Below are positions 1 to 11,362 of a stretch of DNA of 64,000 nucleotides, one piece after another. Within the stretch, counting starts at the first letter, position 1, and each line of letters begins with the position of its first letter. Below the pieces are notes generated by a model. That model was not told where the DNA came from. It was given only the letters and a program-made list of their open reading frames with translations, and did not search any database. This DNA comes from Whalleya microplaca (taxonomy: Eukaryota; Ascomycota; Sordariomycetes; Xylariales; Xylariaceae). The position numbers and the translations under genes are program-made. The stretch lies in the NCBI GenBank assembly GCA_022497155.1, contig MU385745.1:434001-498000 (forward strand). Direction: 5' to 3'.

Positions 1-1345
1 CCCCCTTCCTTCAGATTCTGACTCCCTTGCCGGGGCCTGGGCCAGAGAGTGAGAAGGAAAAGCAAAAGAGTGACAGGGCGCAGCAATGCAGGCAACGTAT
101 GCGTAATCAAACACTCCATCCAGCATTGGCAGCTGGGCTTGAGCTCTTGGAAGTGAGCCTTGGAATTTGGATTAATGAGTGGTTGAAGGGCTAGCTGGGT
201 AGGGATCCTAGGGATCTAGCTTCGCTCCATGGGGCTCCATGGAACCTCCATGGGATGGGATGCCATAGCGCAAATAGGTATTTATCTGCGCTGCTGTGTA
301 AAGGTGTTGTTTGGTTGGTAGGGCAAGAGTTTAGTGTCTTAGCTATTGGGGCGGAGTTAATAATCAGAGACATTGCGCCATTCCTCGTCGTCAAATTACT
401 TCCTGCCAGAGACTCATTTGTCATATCGACAAACCTTTGTGATGACAAATCCGGTGAGAGAATATGGCACTCAGGTGAGATATGTACGTGTAGGCTAGCT
501 GAAGCGGCGTAAAGCGGCGTAGTACACACATACGGCACGGCAATAGCTATAATCAGACTCGATGTCTCTTTTGATCTACCTACTAAAATTAGCTAGTTAT
601 AGATAGACAAAAACAGTTTAAACTCATTGAATTGAATTATTTCGAGAGATAAGTTAGTAGTGCCCACAATGAGTCAGACGGTATAATACGTCGTAGTAGC
701 TGGTAGTAAGCGAGTCGGATTAGCGAGAGCGACGATAACACTAATCCCCTAATCCCGCCGTAGGGCTTCGGAATGCTGTGCTTCCTTGTAAGTTGTATGT
801 AAGCATGTAAGTGTGTTCCAATTCTTCCAGCAAGTTCTTCATGAGTTTCGGGTGTGGGGCCTCCCGAAAACATTCACAATTCCAAACAAGTCTAATTGCG
901 TTTGAGGGATGAATGACAGTTTCATTCGTGTTAGTTTAGTTAGTTATTACTCGTAACCCGCAGCCTGCACATGTGATTTGAGGACGTGCTGCTGGCACAG
1001 GACATCCCCAACAACACCATGCTGCTAGACCGGTGAGGGAGAGAGGGCGCTTTGTATATACGCTAAAATTGTGTGCCAATGCCTGCGATGCATTCCTTCC
1101 ACGCAAGGCAAGTAAGTAAAATAGTACAGCGGTGGTCATGAGATGGCCTGACTCCAGATCCTTCTATCGCAAATCAATCGCTTTCCCCAAATTTTCTCTG
1201 GGCTGGAAATGCGTTCTCCAGCCGAACCTGTAAACGCCGTGCAATGTGCGTGTTGAAGTGAACCCCCGTAGTTAATTAGTCATCCCTGGTCCTGTACCTG
1301 AACCTGAACCGAGTTCGTCGTCGATTCGCGCGCGAGACCCCATCA
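1..1345. other. intergenic, no gene seen
   Basis: No reading frame here looks like a conserved protein. The only visible structure is a cluster of three CCATGG-containing words at about 228-256. The right-hand part probably holds the 3' untranslated region of the leftward transcription-factor gene. Confidence 0.5.
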
Positions 1346-2566
1346 TTAAGATCGTAATGATTCCATATTGTATCCCGAGTAGATCATCGGATCGCCCACT
1401 CCAAGCATAACCTCTGGATTCGGACATTGTATCATGTGCGGCTTGATGGTGCCAAATTCCGACTCGACCAAACCCTGACTGAGCATCATCTCGGCCATGT
1501 CGATGTCCATCTGTGGCATGTATTGCGGTGAGATATCCATTGAGCTAGGCCTGCCCATGTTCCATGAGGGAAATGATGTCGACGTCGAGGGCGACTGGAC
1601 AGCGAAGAGACCTCTCGAGGGATCGATATCCGTAGACATAGGTTTCGTATCGAAATCGTTGTAAGACGTAAAACTTTGCGGTGACATGGTCTGTAAATTT
1701 TGTTGTCCACCCATGATCACTTTCCTGTAGTCCTGCTCGAAATCCGAATGGTCGAGTTCCGACGAGCTTGCACGATCCGTTCTTGTGCAATTCGATTCCG
1801 TCTCTGATCGATGTTCTGTAGCATACGATTCCCTCTCTTTTTGTTGAACCTCCAATTCCGCCGCCAACTTCGCCAGACCGGCTTCGTCTTCAGGGAAGAC
1901 CGAATGAGGTGGAAGGTCGGCGTCGGCATTGGGTCGTATGCACCCAAGCTTAGTCGCGATGTCGTGAATCACGGGTTGACCCCTATCGTTGAGCTCCGGC
2001 TCTCCCAGATCCCATGACTGCCCATTCCTAACCATAGAATACAACTTGTGGACGGTGGCGATCAATGCGAATTGAGTGTTTTCCAATACCTCCGCATAGC
2101 TTTAAAACGAGTCAGCTAGTTAGTAAGACAACGACAAGAATGAATCCGCGTACCCTCTGGGTAATTGCTTGTATTCGGTCTTCTTGCGTGTACCCGCTGT
2201 GCACACTAATCCATCGTCCTTACACCTCTTGCATGGAAACTCTCCGTCACACTGGGAATCATGTAAGTCATGATGATGGCAATGAAAGAGTTGAATTAAT
2301 AAGCTATTCACCTTGGTCTTCTTCATTCTACACCTCTCACATGCCTTCCAGACCCTTTTATGTCTGCTGTCAGCAGCATGGGGCGAGAGAGGTACATGGT
2401 CATGGACCGGCGAGTGGGCGAGATGATTCGCCGATCGCTTTGTAGCACGATGTATCGGCTTCACTGACTTTGTGCTGGACGATGTACTCCTCCTCGACGT
2501 TGCAGTAGGGGTCTTTCTGTTGTTATTATTCTCCTCAACAGGAGGTGTTGGTATCCCGCTTTCCAT
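1346..2566 (-). CDS. Zn2Cys6 fungal transcription factor
   Basis: Nuclear DNA-binding regulator, 368 residues in three exons: 2312-2566, 2154-2251 and 1346-2099. The introns are 60 and 54 bp and both keep frame. The zinc cluster is split by intron 1 and, once joined, has perfect Zn2Cys6 spacing (C-x2-C-x6-C-x5-C-x2-C-x6-C, from CERCRMKKTK through GLVC) near residues 75-101. The N-terminus is Ser/Thr/Asn-rich and basic. After the cluster comes a conserved stretch (YAEVLENTQFALIATVHKLY, then a block rich in DLGEPELNDRGQPVIHDI) that I associate with fungal regulators often labelled fluconazole-resistance-type; this is from memory. The C-terminal half is low-complexity, Met/Ser/Pro-rich and probably activating. 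The start is the only ATG giving the full zinc cluster. No neighbour suggests a target pathway. Confidence 0.88.
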
Positions 2567-5500
2567 CTTGAGTGACGACTAATACGGGTTATGTATATAG
2601 GGTACCACTAAGTTAAGGGTGTAGTGTAGTGAAGGGGTAACTTTGTATATGAGCGAGTAGGGTTCCTTGAATGTGCCTGCAACCAGAGCAACCAGAGTCC
2701 CTTTATGGGATTTAGAAAGCAACACTAGGTCCGAGAAACGGAGAGGAGTGAGAATGAGAGAAAAAAATAAATCGAATAAATTTATCGATGAAATATGACT
2801 CTCGACTGGGATTAATAATGTACCAAGAGAACCGAGCTTATGGGCGTGACGATTATGTCAGTATGTGATTAGACCCGGCAACTTTATTTTGGACGGGTCG
2901 AGTGCGCTAAAAAAGACTGGGGATGGCTTTAAATCGGCCGTGCTTTATGTCCGAAAGTGCGGACCAACACAAAACAACTCGCTGCCTAGTCGATTTTGGT
3001 AGTTGCAAGTCTTTGACGAAACCCAGCCCCGTCGAAAATGTTGCCCGCGTGTCAGGATGATGTACATACACGTCTCCTTTGAACTGCCACGGCTATCGGG
3101 GTCGGGAACGAGTCGATTGTTTTTTTGTATTGTTCTTGTATTGAGGCAAAGCCCGAGAATCCCCGTTGGGCCGTTGGGATGTCTACTTGGTACCTTTGTG
3201 TTATTATGTAACAAAGGGGTTGCGGTATAGCGTTCTGAAGCTTTGACTTCACGATCCAGGTTATCGATACAACGCTATAAGGCGTCGTGGTATGAATATG
3301 GAACCATAGGTAGTCAAGGGCAGGTAGCATGAAACAAGTCCGTCTGAGAGAGATGGCCTATCTGCTTATTATATTCGAATTCACTCATCTGATTCATATC
3401 TATAAGTGGCTTGCTTCGTCATGCCGTTTAAGCGATGCATGGCCATAGAGATGCAGTTTCTATCACGGCCGATGTGGTAGTACATAGCTCGAGCAAAGAC
3501 CAAGCTAGGAAAGTGACCATCAGATACAAGAGGCTACATCCAGAGGTCGGGCTCGAAATCGCGAGAGTGGCCGACCAGAACACAAACCTGGCTCAGTAAG
3601 CCTCCGCCGAGAGGGTAATAGATGGGTTAGTAACTCAATAAACATCTCGGAGTTATGCTAATGGGTAGTACAAGCCATGGCATAACTTGGCCCACAGCCC
3701 CCTGCAGCACTTGTGCTTAGACTACCTGGGCTTGCCCAGGCATGTAATAGGCGTCTGCATAACTCGCACGCGGAATGCACCCGCTCCGCAATGACCTGAA
3801 ATGAGGCGGTCTAACTGCGAACGCCGACTCCCTTCACCAACGACAAGAGATGAATATTCTCTTGCTGATAGAAAAAGTATAAAAAGTGGATTATGAGATG
3901 TCCATGTGAGAGTTTGATAGAGCTCACCAGCCTTGGCCGGCGAGCTGGCTTCACCCCTTCAGCCGTCGTACTTGTCGGCCCCCACACCTCAGGTTCGCAG
4001 TGATAATGATACATCATGAATCATGGCCAACATCGTCGTCCTGTGATTAACAGAGCAAATATAGAGTATCTGCTGCAGCTGCAAGGCATCGAGTCAAAAG
4101 ACAGTTAAGCTGTTATTCCACCCCACATCAATCTTACTCACGAAACCTGCCATTTGACGGGTCGGGAGATACTTCTCCCCTAGTTGTTGAATATGCGTCC
4201 CTAATAAGCGAGGAGCTACATACATGTACATGCCCATGCTGCTGAGGCTCTGCCCTGCTGCCAACGAGCTGGGCATACACTAATGAATGTACTATGCAAC
4301 TGGAAAACTTTGGCCCTCCTGTCATCATGACAAATGCCAATATTGCTCAGCTATTAGGCTTTTTGGGCTTCTTGGACCTGTGTATCGGGACAGGTAAGGG
4401 TAAGGGTATGTACCATGCAGAGGATCTCGCAAGGCTTAGAAAGCTCAGATGGAGCCGGGCTAGAGTTAAAAGCCGAGTTAAGGCATTGGTAATATAATTA
4501 GCTCTCGAGGGAAGCTCCCCGTTGTCCGCTGTGACGGAAGTTTGTATAATGCGATGAACCGCTACCAAGACACTATAGTAGCTGGCTAGTTAGGGGACGC
4601 AACCTTAATCGCTCACTAACTCTGCCCTTACTGTACAGAGTAAGATGCCTGACATAGCCTAACAAGGAAGCAATTGGTGCTGTTGATAAAACGAGAAAGT
4701 CGATGATCTCATCAATTTTGGTAGATATTCTTACCAGAAACAGGACATACAGTAATAAAAGGCTTTACCAAAGCGACAGGAAGTGCCGAGATCCACAGGG
4801 CGACCCAATATTTTGGGGAAAAGGGGGGCAAGAATTCCCTTTATGGTCAGTGACAGCTACGACATGCAGTAGAATCAGGTGGGGGGCTTGGAGCTCAAGC
4901 CACCGCTATTTTTTATAAGTTGACTTCAGCTTGACTTCTAGAGGGGGAAGTAGGTATAGGTTTCCAACCATTGGCTATAGACAACCTGCAATGCCTTTCC
5001 CACGATCCAAGCTCAGTGATTGGGCTGAGCTTCAGTGCCGTTTCGGAGCCGACAGTAATAGGTACTGCGTATGTATCTTCAATGACACGCAGGAACAATA
5101 GTTGGCCGAACATGGACACGGAGATAGGTTTCCAGGCACGCAGAACTCAGAACGCAGATCATCGAATATACTTTTTCTGGTTTTATTAGCCCTCTGCCCT
5201 ATTCATAACTTTATGAAATTAGGTGGGCCCAAGTTGAGGCCCTAAAGGTCTTGAATCCATTCAGCTGCGCATGTATACACGTATATAATAGCTTCACCCG
5301 CTGGGCTAGGTACTTACACGTACTGCCAATCCCTCAATTAATTTAAATGCCTTTTTTTCACATGGAATTCTCTACGCCCCACAGAACTAAAAAAGTTCAC
5401 GAGAGCCCAAGACATGAAATTCTTAGAGACACCTAATGGGAATTTGGAAATCCCACTTGGTCGGATCTCGGTTGCATCCTTGGCGGGTCAACTTCGCTCT

Positions 5501-8301
5501 CCGAAGTCCTCACCGAGAATTCGAGAAATGCCAAACATACAGCTCCTACAGACGCGGACTAGAACCTCCCGCTATCGTCTGACGCCTTTCCTACATAGTG
5601 CATTGGGGAAGCATTTGCTTGTACAATCACGCCACCGGTCTTTAATAAGGTTCTCATGATCGAGTCAGAGTCGAGACTAGAGCCTTCATGCTATCTAGAT
5701 AACTAGGAAAGTCCCTCAATTATTGTCACCTGTGATAGCCAGCCAAGCATTGATTGATTGATTGCTAAGGTCCTTGTCCTGCTATGTCCTGCTAATTTCT
5801 GAAGCAGTAAGGTCTGGTATGCCCTCGTTTTTCCGCTAGCAAGGGAGAGCACCCAGTTCCCTTTAAGTGGTACCTATGCAAGGCATGGTCAGCTACTCAC
5901 ATACCTATCTATGTACATCAACGATTCATAAACCGGTCCTTCGTAATCCTACGCAGTAGGTACACGTCGCCCTTGTCTTTTCCCTTGAACCCCCTGGCTA
6001 GCTCGGGGTGCGAGTTCTTAACGCCGCGACGCGAGAATGTGTCCTCCTGATGATTATATGCGTATGTAGCATCGCATGGATCTACCTAGCCCTATGTCCC
6101 ACAAGCGAAATCGTAGTCAGCCTACTTGGGTACTGACTCTAAACCTGCTAAACAATCGAGAGGGAAATATCTACGTGTAAGGGGATCAATGATTAGCTTC
6201 AGGCACTAATAAGAAGATCAAGCAGCCTTCAATTAGCCATCTGTCAAGCGCCACGTGAGTATGTATTCACTTTAGTGCCCTTTATTTGACGCTATTCCTA
6301 AATATGCATTGGTCGCGTGGAAATTAGGCTCCCGAACACCGGTGAAGGATCGACCAGAGTAAAATAACCAGGTACCCTAGTACAAAGGTCTTCGTACACT
6401 CCTTCTATTTACATGATACTATGCATAGTAGGTAGTATGTGTGCTAGAAAAGTAGCTCGCGGCTGCTACTCAGAGTACAGACTGCAGTGCTGTGTCACCA
6501 ATTCCGCATCCCTCCTCGGGGAAAGACGGGACCGCCGTCCGCCAGCGGATATGACTCTAATAACATAAAGCCGCCCCGGCTTGGCATTCACGATTACCGT
6601 ACCGGCATCCGCTAGCGTACGGCGTGGGTAGCTTAACGTCTAGGAATAGACACGCAGGCGTTAGCGGCTGCTCGCCTTCTCTCCTCCAGCCGTAGCCGTC
6701 AGGCTCACATTCTGCACATTGCCGTCGCTAACAGAGAATTCCAGACCCTCAGGATCTTCTAGCACCCTCAAGTTCGTGCTATTAGGTTACAGACCTCCGG
6801 TAATAACACGGAATGTTCCCACTTTATGTACAATCAACATTTGCATCGGATCCACTGATCGGAGCGGCTACTCCACGATCAAAGCGTCACACAAATCGAG
6901 GCGGGTTCCCATCAGGGTTCTAGAAGCTTTCTTCCAAGGGTCAGAGCTATTCGATGCCGTGTGGGCGGGAACGCCGTCATTTACTTGGTTCACGATGGGC
7001 AATTACCTATCAGCGTCGGCGTGTTTCGGAGCCGTGCCAGAAAAGTTACCATTTTGGGTCTAATAAATGAGGCTGACAGCTGGGGAAAACATTTTTTTTT
7101 TTTAAAAAAAGGGCGCAAAACGAGAATGCAACAAAATGATACGTTCCGCATGAGGAAGCTATGACACCTAATAACTCATCGGCCAGCCCTTAATAGCGTC
7201 AGTCCTCCTGCCCCATGTCATACATAAACCGAGAAAATTTCCAAACATCACCGAGTTTCGTCCTGTCGAGTCAACGGCCAGGCCAATTTGCCTCCCCGAA
7301 CGAACGCCGAATTCGGAGCCCACCAGACGACGCGCCCCTTAAATGCCTCCTTGTGTCAATAATACGCGCATGGAATCCACCAGACCAGAGATATTGACTT
7401 GTTCTTCCAATTCTCAGCTTTCCGGCCCCTGTTAGGCTTGTTAGGCCGTCGACCTGCAATTTTACCACGAAGGAAGCTGAAGGGAAAGAAAGGGGAGCCT
7501 CAATGCATTTTCGCCTTTGCACGACTGGATGACGAGTGAAAGTCCCGTGCCCGTATCTTGACCAACCTCCTTTGCGACGATATTGTTCCGGAAAATCGCT
7601 CGTTCGCCCGTTATGGTAGCATTTTTCGAGATGCGGTTCGTGGAGGTCGTTTCAATGGTCGTGTGAAAGGGACCCGCCTGCTCAAGCGCGAATTCGAATC
7701 TAACTACTGGCCAGCCGCAATTTCACTAAGACCGTTGGAAACCTGTTTTAGCGCCCACGTTTCGGTCTGAGGCTCAATTTTTGGAATCGATGAGGCAGGT
7801 AGAAATCGACTAGACGCGATTCGCCAAATTATCAGCTGGCGTGGCACACGAGTGTAGGCTTCGTTGCAATCCTTCCCCTATTCGATCCAGGATTGCGGAT
7901 ACGCCACCTACGTCGAGAATCTGAGGCCCCTTAGGCCCCTTATTGTTAATGTGGACTCCGTAGTACTGCGTAAGGGGCAAGTTATCGAGATCCACAGACG
8001 TCTATTTTCTTCGTTCTCTGAAAGGGGTTAGAATTTGAATCTCAACCACGGATCTGATGAAGAGCGCTTACATGGGAGCTTCTTCCCTGTGATTACAGAT
8101 GGGTATTGATCTATGATGTCTATAGTATGTATACAGCAATGCACTCATTATACTTCAAGCATAAATGACAAGTAAACATGAACCATCCCGCCGTGCTGTG
8201 CATGGTATATATCTCCCAGGATTCGTAAACAAGAAAATGAAAATTCCGTATGCTCCCCGAATGCTCCCCAAATGCTCTCCTATCTGCCCCTGAAATGAGA
8301 T
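2567..8301. other. 5.7 kb gene-poor region
   Basis: Only short, overlapping, unrecognisable frames are present. The part from about 6480 to 7800 is richer in CpG and GC than its flanks and has a T12A7 run near 7090, so it may hold a decayed gene, but I could not find a continuous protein on either strand. The left end should contain the promoter of the transcription factor that starts at 2566. Confidence 0.45.
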
Positions 8302-10278
8302 CTACAACTTCGGCTTCAGCTCGTCCTCTTGCTTGAGTCGTACAACACCCTACACCGCAATGTCAGCATGGTCCTCTATAAAAGGGGCAATGGGTCGAGA
8401 GGGGGAACTAAGTAACTCACCTCCTGGAAGGCAGTGGCCAGCAACGTGCCATCCTGGCTGAAGATCTTCTGCATGACGACGCCCCGGCCATCGCTGGCCC
8501 ATGGGCTTTCCATCTCGGTGAACATCCACTCATCGGCGCGGACCTTCTGTGGGTTGTGAAAGTAGATCGAGCTACCAGACTATCAGTTACAAAGTTCCCT
8601 TTAAGCACAAACATGTTCATTCTCTTGGGGGTCTAAAGCTTATAGGAAGTGAATAGCCGCGGGAAAGAAAAAGGGGGCGGGTAATAGGGGAAAAGGGGTA
8701 AAAGGGGCAAAAACACTCACTGATCAAGCGACACCATCATCCCAACGGCCGGCCGACCGCGATACTCCTCGATCTTGCCGAAGCCCTCCCACTCATGCAG
8801 CTGCCTCAGCTTCTCCTGCGACTTCGGATCCAGCCGATCGACGTCCTCGACGCGCACGGGGTAGCGCCACAGGCGGTGCAGCCGGCTGATGGTCCCGATG
8901 AAGTACGAGTCGCTGATGTACGCGAGGGCGCTCAGGTGGGCGCGCAGACCGCCCTCGTCGCTGATGCGTCCGCGCGCGCGCACCCATTGCCATACGCGCT
9001 TGGCGTGGTGGTCTTTCTCCTCGTCCTCCTCGCCCTTTTCGCCCTCCCCCTTTTCCTCTCCTTCCTTCTTACCACTACTCCCACTGTCCGCATCCTCGAC
9101 CCTCCGACACCGAAAACTCATAAACGGGCTCGTAACCCCTCCCCCAACAAACTCAGGCTCGTCGTAGTCCGGGCCCGGCATCTGCTCGCGCGCGCCGGCG
9201 GGGATGGGGGCGGCGTGCTTCACGGCGCGGCGCCCCCCGCTGCCCTCGCGCACGAACGAGCAGGTCACGGTGAAGATGGCGGCGCCGCGCTGGCGCGCCT
9301 GCACCGTGCGCGTGCAGAAGGACCGCCCCTCGCGCACCCGCTCCACGTGGTACAGGATCGGCACGTGCGAGTCGCCCGCCAGCACGAAGAAGCAGTGGTA
9401 CGAGTGCACCACGAAGTTCGGCGGCACGGTGCGCTGGGCTGCCTGTTGGGTGGGGGTTAGTTAGGTGGTTCGTTGGTCAGGTACCTAGTTGGTATGGTAT
9501 GTATGGTATGGTATGTTGGTGGGCTGTGCATGATGATGTTTGTGTATGTGTGTGTATATGTGTGTATGGTTACGCCTCAGATGTGAGAGCTCAACGTCCC
9601 CTGCATAACAAGCGAGCGAAACATGTAAGGGGTATGCACAAGTGTGCCCCGAGGGCCCTCCGAACCGAACCGGTGGCATCCTCCGTATCTCCGCTCGGAG
9701 GGTGACGGAGGGCCGGTCAGACGGTTAGTCCCCATGCATAGGCGGGCGCATGCGCATATCTACCCAGAAATTATCCATGTATCACACAGCTCGCTTCTGC
9801 GCGCAAGCGCGACAATAGCAACGATACAGGAACACACAACAACACAACAACAATAACAACAACACATGGCGAAGGGCGAGGGCGAGGGCGAAGGCGAGCA
9901 CAGAGCTCAGACAAGGAGAAAATTAAGTCCACATACAGCTAAGGTCTGCGCGATGACGGCGCCTCCGTAGATGCCCCTGGCGCCGGGGGGATGCCAGAGC
10001 TCGCGCGTATTGGTGAAGATGTCCTATATGCACACACAGACACACGTAAGCCCGGAGTCAGCAGCAAAAAGAAAAACCGAACTGTCCACCTGGCCCTCCC
10101 ATCCCACGTTCCAACACCGCAAGCAGTAACTATATATTACATGTCTATGAGAATGATTATATCTCTCACTTACAGGTCCGATGATGCTGAGGTCCGTCAG
10201 CTCGAGCGCATTCTCGATCGGCGCCTTGGTCTCGTCCAGCGGCGGCGGCCTGACCAGCGTGGGGCGGTGGTCGCCCAT
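8302..10278 (-). CDS. acyl-CoA thioesterase II (TesB/ACOT8 family)
   Basis: Hydrolyses acyl-CoA to free acid and CoA, probably in peroxisomes. Five exons (10174-10278, 9937-10023, 8721-9442, 8421-8571, 8302-8349) join in frame to 370 residues. It is a double hotdog protein. The first hotdog begins around DIFTNTRELWHPPGARGIYG and continues through VVHSYHCFFVLAGDS. The second carries SLDHSIYFHNP, with the family's catalytic Asp, and ends GTLLATAFQEGVVRL, with the catalytic Gln. The Asp-bearing motif is rebuilt exactly by splicing at 8571/8721, which supports the model. A Glu/Lys/Gly-rich insertion of about 35 residues separates the hotdogs. The chain ends in Pro-Lys-Leu, a permitted but weak PTS1 variant. 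The 494-bp intron 9443-9936 is unusually long and contains GT-rich microsatellite. Start ATG at 10278. Confidence 0.92.
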
Positions 10279-11362
10279 GTTGCTTTGCTTCCCTAATTTT
10301 CCCTCCTTTCGTCCTATCTGGGCTTAGCCGTGGTGGTCTCGTGAGCCGGGCTTTGTTTTCGTCTGTGGTCTGCGTAGGTGTGACGTAGGACGTACAAGAT
10401 AGGCAAAGAGGATATCTGGATATCTACCCGTCTGATGAGTAGTGAATGAGAGGCAGGTTTCCAGAAGCGGACAAGAAGATTCTACAACACGAAGGGCACT
10501 AAGTAAACTACGTGCTAGGGCGTTCTTTTATGTGGGAGCCGGCAAAAAAGAGTTCCTTTCATGAGTCGATCTGCCATTTATGCCACGCTTGCAAATGTGT
10601 GAGATTAATTTCAGGTGGTTGATGTTTAGATTGCGCATTCGCAGTCCCTGATTATTTTTTGCCGAGGCTCGGTCGCGCGACGAAGGGTGGATCAGGCACG
10701 GCAGCGGGATTGCCAAGTCCGATGCCACCAAACCCAACCCCTATTTGCCTATGATCCATTCTACACATGTAGGTATCTAAGCAAGATAGTTAGTCTAGGC
10801 AATAGTCTAAGGGGTCAAAACGTTCACGATCAATAGCCTCAATGGCTATGGTATATTGAGTCTTCGCTTTCGCTTGTGACGGCCGATAGTCGCTCTCAAT
10901 AAGCGTGATTGGGACAAATCAAGTTTTACTGTGGAAACAAGGGCTACGTGTTCTTCAGCTATCTGATCTACGTTATGAATATGCCGTTTCTCTATCTCTG
11001 CCTGACCTCGGCTTACACACATCCGTGTGCAAAGCAGCGTCGAAGGAATCGTGCTGCCTGTGAAGTAAGTGTACATAGTAAATCCACGAAGACCCGGCCG
11101 GTATGTAGATCCGCTGAGAGTAGTTATGTAAGCCATCCATGGTTCAAGGTCAAGGGGAATACTTCGTATGTGAATATTGAGATAGTAACACTTTTGTCTA
11201 CCTTGGCAGTAATTACATACTTTGTTTCTCTCTCTTCTTCTCAGTGTTGTGTACAGGTCTTGTTACTACGTGTATACAAACAAGCAAGCCTCATCTTTCT
11301 TCCTTCGTCCACCACCATCAGGTTAACAACTAACAAACAGCCAAACCCTTGCCTTGCCTACT
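10279..11362. other. intergenic, no gene seen
   Basis: It lies between the 5' end of the thioesterase gene and the 3' end of the Osh1-like gene, both leftward. It should hold the thioesterase promoter and the Osh1 3' untranslated region. Several frames exist but none resembles a conserved protein. Confidence 0.5.

Noticed and set aside
3541..3620. tRNA-like word with a B-box-like GGGCTCGAAATC
   Set aside because: No A box, acceptor stem or anticodon arm could be folded around it.
8795..9460. 221-codon frame antisense to the thioesterase
   Set aside because: Composition is that of a complement frame; no motif.
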